From: Microbacterium sp. VKM Ac-2870
GTDB taxonomy: Bacteria; Actinomycetota; Actinomycetes; Actinomycetales; Microbacteriaceae
Direction: 5' to 3'
Assembly: GCF_015350795.1 (NCBI RefSeq)
Contig: NZ_JADKSH010000003.1
Coordinates: 434,001-498,000, forward strand
Length of the DNA: 64,000 nucleotides
The position numbers were made by a program, and so were the translations under genes. Position 1 is the stretch's first letter. Each line of letters opens with the position of its first letter. This document shows positions 1 through 8,606 of the stretch, piece after piece. The notes under the pieces were generated by a model that was not told the origin of the DNA, did no database searches, and was given only the letters and a program-made list of their open reading frames with translations.

Positions 1-1027
1 CGCGCTCACCTTCTTCGTCGGCGTGTCGGCGCGTATCCCCGAGGTCTACGTCAGCAACGTGGCGATCTTCATCGCGATGTACACCGTGGGCGCGTGGGTG
101 CCCGACCGGCGGCGCGCGACGATCGTTCGTCTCGCCGTCATCGCCGGCATGTTCATCTGGTTGCTCGTGGTGACCTTCCAGGCGGCGATCGATCCCGACG
201 GCGCTGGCCCCTCCCGGGCGGGCCTGTTCTCGCCGTTCGCCGCGTGGATGATCATCCAGTTCTTGGTGAACGCGGCTTTCTTCGGCGGGGCGTACTTCTT
301 CGGCGAGAAGGCCTGGGCGGACGCTCGTTCGCGCGCCGTGCTCCAGGAGCGCACATTCGAACTCGAGCGCGAGCGGGAGCTGACCGCGGCGCAAGCCGTG
401 GCGCTCGATCGCGTGCGCATCGCTCGCGAACTGCACGACGTCGTGGCTCACCACGTGTCGGCGATGGGCGTGCAGGCGGGGGCGGCTCGCACGGTGCTCG
501 ACGCCGATCCGACCGCGGCCCGCGCCGCGTTGGTCACCGTCGAGTCGTCGGCGCGCGAAGCCCTGACCGAGCTGCGTCAGCTGCTCGAAACTCTCCGCAC
601 GCCCGACGCCGACACCCCGGCCGCCTCGACCGTGCGCGTGGACTCGCTTCCCGAACTCATCGCCCACGCCAACGACAACGGCCTGCCGACCACGTTCTCC
701 GTCGTCGGTGAGCCCGTCGAACTTCCTGAACTCGTGCAGGTGAACCTCTACCGCATCGCCCAAGAAGCGCTCACCAATGCCCGACGGCACGGCGGGCCGG
801 ATGCCGCGGCGGATGTCCGTCTGCGCTTCGACGACGGCTTCGTCGAACTCGAGGTCGCCAACAGCGGTCGCGAGCATGTCGCCGGACGCGCGGGGCTGGG
901 CATCGTCGGCATGCGCGAACGCGCTGCGGCATCGGGCGGATCACTCGAAGCCGGCCCTCGCGGACGCGGCGGCTTCCTCGTGCGGGTGCGCGTGCCGGCA
1001 CCGCACTCGAGCGGAGCGACATCGTGA
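1..1027 (+). CDS. Sensor histidine kinase, NarL/DesK type (5' truncated)
   Basis: The frame is open from base 2, so the N-terminus lies before the window. Hydrophobic helices at the start of the visible part suggest a membrane-anchored sensor region. A coiled region follows, then a HisKA_3 dimerisation/phosphoacceptor segment with the H-box RELHDVVAHHVSAMG; the phosphoacceptor His is codon 434-436. The C-terminus is a HATPase domain with an N-box (QEALTNARRHG) and a G-box (GLGIVGMRERA). The family autophosphorylates and passes phosphate to a NarL-type regulator. The stop codon overlaps the GTG start of the response regulator by 4 bases, so the two are co-translated partners. The signal sensed cannot be told. 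Confidence 0.93.
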   Translation, partial: ALTFFVGVSARIPEVYVSNVAIFIAMYTVGAWVPDRRRATIVRLAVIAGMFIWLLVVTFQAAIDPDGAGPSRAGLFSPFAAWMIIQFLVNAAFFGGAYFFGEKAWADARSRAVLQERTFELERERELTAAQAVALDRVRIARELHDVVAHHVSAMGVQAGAARTVLDADPTAARAALVTVESSAREALTELRQLLETLRTPDADTPAASTVRVDSLPELIAHANDNGLPTTFSVVGEPVELPELVQVNLYRIAQEALTNARRHGGPDAAADVRLRFDDGFVELEVANSGREHVAGRAGLGIVGMRERAAASGGSLEAGPRGRGGFLVRVRVPAPHSSGATS

Positions 1028-1734
1028 ACGATCCCGTGCGGGTCCTGCTGGTCGACGACCATGCCGTCATGCGGGCGGGATTCCGCATGATCCTCGAGGC
1101 ACAGACCGATATCACCGTCGTCGGAGAGGCGAGCACGGGCGCGGAGGCGATGACCGCGGCATCCGCGTTGCACCCCGACGTGATCTGTATGGACGTGCAG
1201 ATGCCCGATATGGACGGCCTCGAAGCCACTCGCCGTATCGTCGCCGACCCGTCGACCGATGCCGTCGTCGTGATCGTCACGACCTTCGACCGCGACGACT
1301 ATCTGTTTCAGGCGCTCCACGCCGGCGCGAGCGGATTCCTCCTCAAGAACGCCGGACCGGAGGAACTGATCACCGCTGTGCGCGTGGCGGCCGCCGGCGA
1401 GGCGCTGCTGGCACCCGCCGTCACCCGCCGTGTGATCGCGAAGTTCGCGTCGTCGACACCCGATCCGCACGCCGCAGCATCCGGCACCGAGGCTGTCGGC
1501 GGCGAGCCGACACGCCTCGCCGCACCGCGCGCGCCGCTGCCCGTCGAGCTCACCGAGCGTGAGACGGAGGTTCTGCGCCTGCTGGCCGAGGCGCACAGCA
1601 ATGCCGAGATCGCCTCAGCGCTCTACATCGGCGAAGCGACCGTGAAGACCCACGTGTCGAACGTCCTGCAGAAGCTCGGCGCCCGCGACCGCGTCGCCGC
1701 GGTCGTCTACGCGCACCGTCACGGCCTCACCTGA
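1024..1734 (+). CDS. NarL/FixJ-family response regulator
   Basis: 236 residues, GTG start overlapping the kinase stop. The receiver domain (about residues 5-125) carries the acidic pair D11/D12, the phosphoacceptor D57 in CMDVQMPDMDG, and the conserved Lys in FLLKNAG. The LuxR-type helix-turn-helix is at about 176-236 (LTERETEVLRLLAEAHSNAE, then VKTHVSNVLQKLGARDR). The linker between them, about 45 residues rich in Ala/Pro/Thr, is longer than usual. It should bind DNA when phosphorylated by the kinase at 1-1027. Target genes are not evident; the convergent gene downstream gives no hint. Confidence 0.95.
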   Translation: MNDPVRVLLVDDHAVMRAGFRMILEAQTDITVVGEASTGAEAMTAASALHPDVICMDVQMPDMDGLEATRRIVADPSTDAVVVIVTTFDRDDYLFQALHAGASGFLLKNAGPEELITAVRVAAAGEALLAPAVTRRVIAKFASSTPDPHAAASGTEAVGGEPTRLAAPRAPLPVELTERETEVLRLLAEAHSNAEIASALYIGEATVKTHVSNVLQKLGARDRVAAVVYAHRHGLT

Positions 1735-1775
1735 CCTGCGGCGCGAGCCGCGCTCCGGTCGTCTCTCGAGTCGTG

Positions 1776-3137
1776 TCAGCCGCGGACGGCGACGGGAACC
1801 GAGCCGGTCGCCGTGCCGAGCGCGATGCGCTCGCGCAGGGCTGCGAGGGTGGCGTCGGGGCGCCACAGAGCGACCAAGCTCCACCCGAACAGACCGACCA
1901 GCAGCACGTTGCGCGCGAGCAGCACACCCGCGGCGAAGGGGTGCGCGTCGATCAGCGGCAGGTAGAGCACCGGGAAGACGAGCGTCGTCAAGAAGCACGT
2001 GACGGCCAGCCAGATGGCCACCTGCGTCCATGCCTTGCGGTCGATGAACAGACCAGCGGCGACGACGGGCGCGAGCCAGAGCATGTACTGGGGCGAGCCG
2101 ACCTTGTTGAAGACGATCAGCGCGGACGTCAGTGCGAACGCACCGCGAAGGATAAGGTGCTGCTCGCCGATGAGCGAGAGCGGACCAGCCTGGAGCGCAC
2201 GACGACGCGCGCGCCACAGCAGAAAGACGATCACCGCGAACGCGACCGGCATCGCGTAGCCGACGAGGACACCCGCTGCCGTGGCGCCGGGGCCGGCGAC
2301 CTCGCGAGTGGCGAGTACGTAGTTCTGGTGGATCTGAGCGCCGGGCATGCCGAGGACCGTCGCCCACACCCACGGTGTCGCGACCGGTGCCTCCAGCTGC
2401 AGGGCGCGATCTCCCTGGATGGTGGCGAAGCTGAAGAGGTAGGAGCCACCGCCGAGCGCGATGACGATACCCGCGATGGCGGCGCTGATCGCGAGACCAC
2501 CCGCGATGATGCGCATGCGCAGCGAAGACACCACGACGGCAGCGGCAGCGAGAGCGGCCGGGGCGACCTTGATCCACGTTGCCGCGGCGATGAGCGCACC
2601 GGCGATGGTCGGACGACGCACCAGCCAGACGAGACCGGCGATGGCCAGCGGCGCGGCGAAGCCCTCGAGACGGAGCATGGAGACCGGCGCGAGCAGGATC
2701 TGGATCGCCAGCCAGTACCAGGCGGCCGTGTAGCCCTTGCGGTTGCGCAGGTTGTCGGTGAGCGCCATGACAGCGAAGAAGTTCGCCCCGACCATCATCA
2801 GCAACCAGACGAGCTGGTAGTTCCACGGGCCGGCGACGATGGCCGCCATGATCGGCGCGAGCGCGCCCGCCGGGTAGACCCACGGCATGTCGATCACGGG
2901 CCAGTGGCCGTGCGCCGCCTGCTCCGCCCAGAGGCGGTACAGCGGAAGGTCACCCTCGGTGCCGCCGAAGATCATGATCTTCAGCAGGGCGAGGAAGAAG
3001 AGCGAGTGCACGACGGCGAAGCCGATCAGCAGGCCACGGCGCGTGAACGCGAAATGGAGCGCGCGCGGCCACCACTCTCGCGCACGGTCGGAAACACGGG
3101 CGCCGAGGGCGCGGTTCACCTCAGGAGCGCTCGTCAC
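1776..3137 (-). CDS. GT87-like polytopic glycosyltransferase
   Basis: 453 residues with a GTG start and about ten membrane-spanning helices, the first at residues 35-57. The pattern fits the GT87/DUF2029 family of polyprenol-phosphate-mannose-dependent mannosyltransferases (GT-C fold). Visible family features are an acidic loop after the first helix (GGTEGDLPLYRLW), TWIKVAPAAL, and SPQYMLWLAP near the last helices. Members transfer mannose to lipid or glycan acceptors on the outer face of the membrane. It is a single gene, convergent with the response regulator. The acceptor is unknown; the GT4 and GH92 genes elsewhere in the window suggest, but do not show, a mannan-type envelope glycan. Confidence 0.7.
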   Translation of the reverse strand: MTSAPEVNRALGARVSDRAREWWPRALHFAFTRRGLLIGFAVVHSLFFLALLKIMIFGGTEGDLPLYRLWAEQAAHGHWPVIDMPWVYPAGALAPIMAAIVAGPWNYQLVWLLMMVGANFFAVMALTDNLRNRKGYTAAWYWLAIQILLAPVSMLRLEGFAAPLAIAGLVWLVRRPTIAGALIAAATWIKVAPAALAAAAVVVSSLRMRIIAGGLAISAAIAGIVIALGGGSYLFSFATIQGDRALQLEAPVATPWVWATVLGMPGAQIHQNYVLATREVAGPGATAAGVLVGYAMPVAFAVIVFLLWRARRRALQAGPLSLIGEQHLILRGAFALTSALIVFNKVGSPQYMLWLAPVVAAGLFIDRKAWTQVAIWLAVTCFLTTLVFPVLYLPLIDAHPFAAGVLLARNVLLVGLFGWSLVALWRPDATLAALRERIALGTATGSVPVAVRG

Positions 3138-3398
3138 GGGTCAGAGTTTATGAGAGATCACCTGTGCGAATGGTGGACGCGACGTTACCGGAAGCTGGTA
3201 ATTCGCCGAGTGCGCCGCGATTCTCGCGACGTGGCGCCTCCCTCGTGCGGGGGATGCCGCGTGCCACCACGACCGCCTTGCACTCCCGATCCCCGTCGCG
3301 CGGGGGAGGTCGGCGGCATCCGCTCTCTCTAGCGTGGAAGCGACGGCACCGCCTCGGGATCGAACATGCTCCCGGCGTCGCCACGTGAGGAGGAGAAC

Positions 3399-4283
3399 AT
3401 GCTCGAACTGACCGGCATCACCAAGAACTACGGGACCACCCGCGTGCTCGACGGTGTGGGCTTCCAGGTCGGCTCCGGCCGGCTGACCGGGTTCGTCGGC
3501 GGCAACGGAGCCGGCAAGACGACCACCATGCGCATCATCCTGGGCGTGCTCGCGCGAGACGGCGGCGAGGTCACGGTCGACGGCACTCCGGTCACCGCGG
3601 CCGACCGACGCCTCTTCGGATACATGCCCGAAGAACGCGGCCTCTACCCCAAGATGCGGGTGCTGGAGCACATCGTCTATCTCGCCCGCCTGCACGGCTT
3701 CGACAAGTCCGATGCGACCACCCGCGCGGAGGCGCTGCTGGTGGAACTCGGCCTGGGCGAACGGCTGCGCGACAACGTCGAGACCCTGTCTCTGGGCAAC
3801 CAGCAACGGGCCCAGATCGCGGCCGCTCTCGTGCACGACCCGCAGGTGCTGATCCTCGACGAGCCCTTCTCGGGACTGGACCCGCTCGCGGTCGACGTGG
3901 TCGCGGGCGTGCTGCAGACGCGCGCCGCCCACGGCGCGGCTGTGCTGTTCTCGTCGCACCAGCTCGATGTGGTCGAGCGCCTCTGCGACGACCTGGTCAT
4001 CATCGCCGGCGGTACGATCCGCGCCGCCGGCACCCGTGAGGCGCTCCGCGCCGAACACGCCCAGCACCGCTACGAGCTGGTCTCGGCCGGCGACCTGGGG
4101 TGGCTGCGTGACGAGCCCGGCATCGAGGTGCTCTCGTTCGACGGCGGCTACGCCCTCTTCGACGTCGACAGCGACGACACCGCGCAGCGAGTGCTGCAGC
4201 GCGCAGTCGCCGCCGGCGGTGTCGCGAGCTTCACCCCGCAACAGCCTTCTCTCGCCCAGATCTTCAAGGAGGTCATCCAGTGA
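3399..4283 (+). CDS. ABC transporter ATP-binding protein (exporter type)
   Basis: 294 residues. The start is set at ATG 3399, which follows a strong GAGGAG ribosome binding site; an in-frame ATG at 3366 has none. Walker A GGNGAGKT is at residues 34-41, the ABC signature is LSLGNQQ and Walker B is LILDEPF. A DUF4162-like C-terminal domain follows, as in NatA/drug-exporter ATPases. It overlaps the permease gene at 4280 by 4 bases and forms a NatAB-like exporter with it. The substrate (sodium, antibiotic or peptide) cannot be inferred. Confidence 0.92.
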   Translation: MLELTGITKNYGTTRVLDGVGFQVGSGRLTGFVGGNGAGKTTTMRIILGVLARDGGEVTVDGTPVTAADRRLFGYMPEERGLYPKMRVLEHIVYLARLHGFDKSDATTRAEALLVELGLGERLRDNVETLSLGNQQRAQIAAALVHDPQVLILDEPFSGLDPLAVDVVAGVLQTRAAHGAAVLFSSHQLDVVERLCDDLVIIAGGTIRAAGTREALRAEHAQHRYELVSAGDLGWLRDEPGIEVLSFDGGYALFDVDSDDTAQRVLQRAVAAGGVASFTPQQPSLAQIFKEVIQ

Positions 4284-5368
4284 ACGTCAGCGCCCCGTCC
4301 TTCGCCCAGAGCACCTGGCTCGTCGCCGAGCGCGAGGTGGGCTCGAAGCTCCGCAGCAAGGCGTACCTCATCTCGACCGGCATCCTCTTCCTCATCGCGC
4401 TCGCGGGCGTGCTGTGGGGCGGCTTCTCGGCGCAGTCCGACAGCCGTACGCCGGTCGCGGTGACCGCCGAGACGGCGCAGTCCGTCGCCGACGTCCCGAC
4501 GATCAAGCCCACCGAAGTCGCGGACGCCGATGCGGCGCGGGCGCTCGTCGCCGATGGCACCGTCGATGCGGCACTGATCCCCGGCGGCGACGCGCCGTTC
4601 GAGTACACGGTGCTCGCCAAGGATTCCGCGCCCACGTCACTGCTGCAGACGCTGAGCCTGACGCCGCAGGTGGAGTTGTTGGATCCGTCCGCCACGAACC
4701 CGGGCCTGCGATACCTGGTCGCCTTCGGCTTCGGCATCATCTTCTTCATGGCGGCGCTCACGTTCGGGTCGACGATCGCCCAATCGGTCGTGGAAGAGAA
4801 GCAGACGCGGGTGGTCGAACTGCTGATCTCGGCCGTGCCGGTCCGAGCGCTGCTCGCCGGCAAGGTGATCGGCAACACGATCCTGGCGATGGGACAGGTC
4901 GTCGGGCTCGCGGCGATCGCGATCATCGGCTTCACGGCGACCGGTCAGAGCAGCCTGCTGGCCGGCCTGGGAGCTCCGATCGCCTGGTTCGCCGTGTTCT
5001 TCCTGTTCGGTTTCATCCTGCTGGCCGCTCTGTTCGCCGCGGCCGCCGCGATGGTCTCCCGCATGGAGGACATCGGCTCGACCACCACACCGCTCACGAT
5101 GCTGGTGATGGCCCCGTACTTCCTGGTCATCTTCTTCAACGACAACCCGCTGGTCATGACGATCATGTCGTACGTGCCGTTCTCCGCCCCCGTCGGCATG
5201 CCGGTGCGCATCTTCCTCGGCGACGCGCAGTGGTGGGAGCCGATCCTGTCTCTCGTGATCATGCTGGTGACCTGCGCCGCCGCGATCTGGGTGGGCGCGA
5301 AGATCTACCAGAACTCGCTGCTGCGGATGGGTGCTCGTGTGAAGCTCTCGGAAGCTCTGGCCGGCTGA
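4280..5368 (+). CDS. ABC-2 family transporter permease (NatB-like)
   Basis: 362 residues with a GTG start in the stop of the ATPase gene. The first helix is at about residues 28-48, followed by a roughly 110-residue extracytoplasmic loop. Five more helices cluster in the C-terminal half, the NatB/ABC2_membrane_3 layout. The motif SVVEEKQTRVVELLISAVPV, which follows the second helix, is typical of the family. It should form the membrane channel for the ATPase at 3399-4283. Transcription probably ends at the inverted repeat 5386-5432, inside the 3' end of the convergent antiporter gene. Confidence 0.9.
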   Translation: MNVSAPSFAQSTWLVAEREVGSKLRSKAYLISTGILFLIALAGVLWGGFSAQSDSRTPVAVTAETAQSVADVPTIKPTEVADADAARALVADGTVDAALIPGGDAPFEYTVLAKDSAPTSLLQTLSLTPQVELLDPSATNPGLRYLVAFGFGIIFFMAALTFGSTIAQSVVEEKQTRVVELLISAVPVRALLAGKVIGNTILAMGQVVGLAAIAIIGFTATGQSSLLAGLGAPIAWFAVFFLFGFILLAALFAAAAAMVSRMEDIGSTTTPLTMLVMAPYFLVIFFNDNPLVMTIMSYVPFSAPVGMPVRIFLGDAQWWEPILSLVIMLVTCAAAIWVGAKIYQNSLLRMGARVKLSEALAG

Positions 5369-5376
5369 GCGAGGGA

Positions 5377-6690
5377 TCAGCGATCGGCGGATGCCGGTGC
5401 CTGCGCAGACGGCGCGAGCACCGGCATCCGCCGCTTCACGACCTGGGGAACGATGACGCCGTGCAGCAGGATGCTGCCGACCACGGTGAACACCGTGATG
5501 GCCAGCACGGGGTACGCCTCGCTGTCGGGGAGTTTATTGAACGCGAGCAGGCCGAAGACGATCGTCGCGGTGCCGCGCGGGCCGACGATGGCGACCAGCG
5601 TGCGGGAACTCCACGACACCGACGAGCCGAGCATCGCCAGATACACGGGCACGATGCGGAAAACGGTCAGGGCCAGCGCGACGAGCACGAGCAGGCGCCC
5701 ATCGAAACCGTCGAGGATGACGACCGTCGTCATCGCACCGAGCACGAACCAGACGATGTTGGCGGCGAGGGTTCCCGCCTCGTCCACGAGGATGATCTCC
5801 TCGTGCGGGATGGTCCGCTCATCGGTGCGCCGGGTGCGGGCGATGCGATAGACGATGCCCGCGACGAATGCGGCGACGAAGCCGTTCGCGGCGACCGCCG
5901 ACAGCGTCGCGACGCTGAAGGTGATGACCGGCACCAACAGCATGACGTAACGGATGCCGGAGGCATCGGCCCAGCCGCGACGAGAGGCCCACCGCACGCA
6001 GAGCCCGAAGATCCCGCCGATGACCGCGCCGACGGCGATGGCGAACAGGGTCGCGGGCACGGCACCGAAGAAGGCATCGAAGAATTCACCGAGCTTCTCT
6101 TCGAGTTGGGCCTCGTTCTCGGCTGACAGCTTGTCGGAGTCGACGGCGGCGAGAATGGTAGGCCACGCGATCGCCGCCGCCAGCGCCATCCCGAAGATGG
6201 GCGAGATGAGACCGTCGTTGTAGCCGCTCTCGACGTTGAGGATCTGGCGCACGCGGGCGGGTATGTGCCGCGAGCGCAACAGCGTCGCCGCGGGCGCGAA
6301 GTCGGTGGGCATGATCACGCACGCGACGACCAGGAGCACGAAGATGCTGAGGCTGGGCATGAGCATCTCGCCGGTGACCACGACAGCCACCAGCGACAGC
6401 GGCAACGCGATGAGCACGAGCCGGGCGACCGAGCGCCCTTCGCCTCCGAACACCCCGCCGCGCACTTCGCAAGCGTCGACGAACAGCAGCACCGCGAGGA
6501 TCAGCTCGACGACGTGCTCGGCGGATTCGCTGCCGACGGCCCCCGCGAACCCCGAGACATCGATGAACACGAGCCCCGCGCCCGCCGCGGCCAAGACGGC
6601 CGGGCCCGCCACGCCGGTGCGCTCGAAGCGGTGCGCGACGACCGACCACAGGCCGATCACGACGAAGCCCAGCAGGAAGATCAGCGGCAC
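5377..6690 (-). CDS. CPA1-family cation:proton antiporter
   Basis: 437 residues, GTG start, about twelve membrane helices. The Na+/H+ exchanger (NhaP/CPA1) signature is present around residue 150: MPTDFAPAATLLR followed by VESGYNDG, where the Asn-Asp pair is the family's ion-binding site. A short acidic segment (EAQLEEKLGEFFDAF) sits between helices. It should exchange Na+ or K+ for protons at the plasma membrane. It is a single gene, convergent with the ABC exporter. Ion preference cannot be read from sequence. Confidence 0.85.
   Translation of the reverse strand: MPLIFLLGFVVIGLWSVVAHRFERTGVAGPAVLAAAGAGLVFIDVSGFAGAVGSESAEHVVELILAVLLFVDACEVRGGVFGGEGRSVARLVLIALPLSLVAVVVTGEMLMPSLSIFVLLVVACVIMPTDFAPAATLLRSRHIPARVRQILNVESGYNDGLISPIFGMALAAAIAWPTILAAVDSDKLSAENEAQLEEKLGEFFDAFFGAVPATLFAIAVGAVIGGIFGLCVRWASRRGWADASGIRYVMLLVPVITFSVATLSAVAANGFVAAFVAGIVYRIARTRRTDERTIPHEEIILVDEAGTLAANIVWFVLGAMTTVVILDGFDGRLLVLVALALTVFRIVPVYLAMLGSSVSWSSRTLVAIVGPRGTATIVFGLLAFNKLPDSEAYPVLAITVFTVVGSILLHGVIVPQVVKRRMPVLAPSAQAPASADR
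5386..5432. terminator. Bidirectional hairpin between convergent genes
   Basis: Perfect 15-bp inverted repeat (left arm 5386-5400, GGCGGATGCCGGTGC; right arm 5418-5432) with a 17-base loop. It lies 18 bases after the ABC permease stop and inside the last codons of the convergent antiporter gene. No clear T-tract follows, as is common for terminators in high-GC actinobacteria. The arms are built on the genome-wide word GGATGCCG. Confidence 0.6.
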
Positions 6691-6777
6691 CGTTCACCCT
6701 CTCATCGACGGGCACACCCCGCGTCGGGGATCAGTCTGCCAGCCGCGCCCGCGCGACGAGGTCAGCGAAGCGCGGCG

Positions 6778-7158
6778 TCAGCGCGCGACGATCACCGAGA
6801 GGACGTTGCCGGCCGGGTCGCGGAACCAGGCGATGTCGGGCCCGCGCCCACGGGAGATGCCGCGGGCATCCGTCCCGTAGTCGGGGTCTTCGTAGATCTT
6901 CGTGACGACACCCGCCGCGTTGAGCGCGTCGACGGCCGCGTCGATGTCGTCGACGACGAAGTTGAGGATGGTGAACACGGCGGGCTCATGATCCGCCTTG
7001 GGGTAGGCGATGACTCGGGAACCGCCGGGCAACGAGATCTCCAGGATGCTCATGTCGTTTCGCACGACCTGCAGCCCGAGCGCACCGCCGTAAAAGGTCT
7101 CTGCGGCATCGAGATCATCGACGGAGAAACCCGAGAACGAATCGGTGAAGGCGACCAT
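6778..7158 (-). CDS. VOC-family (glyoxalase-like) protein
   Basis: 126 residues, about the length of one VOC domain. Two beta-alpha-beta-beta-beta modules can be seen: one from FSGFSVDDLDAAETFY and one from LNFVVDDIDAAVDALNAAG, with the C-terminal strand WFRDPAGNVLSVI. CGGGAG upstream supports ATG 7158. The family includes glyoxalases, dioxygenases and resistance proteins, but no substrate-specific pattern stands out. It runs in the same direction as the antiporter but is 87 bases away. Confidence 0.82.
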   Translation of the reverse strand: MVAFTDSFSGFSVDDLDAAETFYGGALGLQVVRNDMSILEISLPGGSRVIAYPKADHEPAVFTILNFVVDDIDAAVDALNAAGVVTKIYEDPDYGTDARGISRGRGPDIAWFRDPAGNVLSVIVAR

Positions 7159-7250
7159 GGGTACTCCCGTCGGACGATGATCCCCTCAGCTTCGACCCGC
7201 CGCGGCGCGTGCGCAAGAGCCTCGGGGCAGCGCACGATTCAGCGCCCTCG

Positions 7251-7718
7251 TCAGTGCTCGACCAGGATGCCGTCGGCATCCGCCCACACATGTGCGCCGG
7301 GCCGGAAGACGACGCCGCCGATCTCCACGGCGACGTCGAGCTCGCCGACGCCCTGCTTGGCACTCTTGCGCGGGTTGGAGCCCAGCGCCTTGACGCCGAG
7401 GTCGAGCCGGCCGATGGCGTCGCGGTCGCGAATCGCCCCGTGCACGATGAGGCCGGCCCAGCCGTTGTCGCCGGCGGATGCCGCGATGAGGTCGCCCACC
7501 AGCGCCGACTCGAGCGAGCCGCCGCCGTCGATCACGAGCACGGCTCCTCCGCCGGCAGTGGCGAGCACCTCTTTGACCAGTGCATTGTCGCGATGGCAAC
7601 GGATCGTGCGGACGGGGCCGTCGAAGGCGACACGGCCGCCGATGTCCTGGAACTGGAGCGAGAGAGAATCGAGCGCGTCGCCGCGCTCGTCATACAGATC
7701 CGCCGTCGAGATGCTCAT
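7251..7718 (-). CDS. rraA: RraA-like protein
   Basis: 155 residues, the usual RraA length. Family features include TADLYDERGDAL near the start, the glycine-rich GGGAVLVIDGGGSLESALVGD, WAGLIVHGAIRDRDAI and the C-terminal GAHVWADADGILV. The fold covers both RraA, a modulator of RNase E and RNA helicases, and the HMG/CHA class II aldolases. The GDLIA and GAIRDRD elements that place a divalent metal in the aldolases are retained, so either role is possible. It is a single gene, divergent from the nitroreductase. Confidence 0.82.
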   Translation of the reverse strand: MSISTADLYDERGDALDSLSLQFQDIGGRVAFDGPVRTIRCHRDNALVKEVLATAGGGAVLVIDGGGSLESALVGDLIAASAGDNGWAGLIVHGAIRDRDAIGRLDLGVKALGSNPRKSAKQGVGELDVAVEIGGVVFRPGAHVWADADGILVEH

Positions 7719-7905
7719 GCCGTCACGCTATTGCTGTCGCGGAACATCGTGAGCGGCATCCGGGGTGAAGTTCTGCCCACCTTCTGCGGATGACAAGGTG
7801 GCCGGATTCTCGGCGGGAACAGAACCTCGGTGCATACCGTTGAATCTACCGGGCCGACGCTGTCCCACCCGCCAGAGTCACCTTCGTCCGTTCAGGAGCC
7901 GAGCC

Positions 7906-8487
7906 ATGAGCACCATCGCCGTACAACCCGCCGCCACCGAAGCGCCGATCCTCGACGTTCTCGCCGAGCGTTGGAGCACCCGCATCTTCGACCCCGCTGC
8001 TGCGATCGACGAGGCCGCGCTGGCCAGCGCGCTCGAGGCCGCCCGGTGGGCGCCGTCCGCCAGCAACACGCAGCCGTGGCGCTTCGTCGTCGCGCGTCGC
8101 GGAACCGAGGCACACGCCCAGATCCTCGCCTCGCTGATGGGTTTCAACCAGTCGTGGGCCGCGGATGCCGCCGCCCTCGTCGTGTTCGCCTCGTCGGCTT
8201 CCGTCGACGGTAAGCCGCTCCCCTGGGCCGCGTACGACACCGGTCAGGCCGCCGCACACTTCACCGTTCAGGCGCACGCCTCGGGCCTGCACACCCACCA
8301 GATGGGCGGCTTCGACCGCGACGCGATCGCCCAGGCCTTCGGCTTCGGCGAAGACCTCGTCGCCGTCACGGTGATGGCCGTCGGCGCCCTCGGTGACATC
8401 GAGTCGGCGCCCGAGGCGCTGCGCGAGCGCGAGCTCGCCCCGCGCGTGCGCCGTCCCATCGCGGAGTCGCTCATCGCGAACGCCTGA
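7906..8487 (+). CDS. Nitroreductase-family protein
   Basis: 193 residues from ATG 7906, preceded by CAGGAG; the frame is open upstream but lacks another site. The FMN-binding nitroreductase fold is shown by RWSTRIFDP near residue 20, ALEAARWAPSASNTQPWRF and the C-terminal GLHTHQMGGFDRDAI region. Such enzymes reduce nitro compounds, quinones or enones with NAD(P)H. The gene stands alone and is followed by the strong hairpin 8528-8571, shared with clpB. The substrate is unknown. Confidence 0.87.
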   Translation: MSTIAVQPAATEAPILDVLAERWSTRIFDPAAAIDEAALASALEAARWAPSASNTQPWRFVVARRGTEAHAQILASLMGFNQSWAADAAALVVFASSASVDGKPLPWAAYDTGQAAAHFTVQAHASGLHTHQMGGFDRDAIAQAFGFGEDLVAVTVMAVGALGDIESAPEALRERELAPRVRRPIAESLIANA

Positions 8488-8527
8488 CCGGCGCGTCGCC
8501 CGCGCCGAGCCGCCTCCCCACGAAACA

Positions 8528-8571
8528 CCGCCTCCCGCCCGAAACGGGGTGGTGTCTCGGGCGGGAGGCGG
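8528..8571. terminator. Long hairpin between convergent genes
   Basis: Perfect 15-bp stem (8528-8542, CCGCCTCCCGCCCGA, with 8557-8571) and a 14-base loop. The repeat continues imperfectly outward through GAAAC (8522-8526) and GTTTC (8571-8575). It separates the nitroreductase gene from the convergent clpB gene and would serve as a bidirectional terminator. Its GAAAC/GTTTC ends recall the palindrome at 48262-48325. Confidence 0.7.
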
Positions 8572-8606
8572 TTTCTCGTTGCAGGGAAGGGCCGGCGTCG
8601 CGGGTG

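Noticed and set aside
3967..6126. Open frame of 719 codons on the plus strand across the ABC and antiporter genes
   Set aside because: It overlaps three well-supported genes in other frames or strands, and its product is Arg/Pro-rich with no domain.
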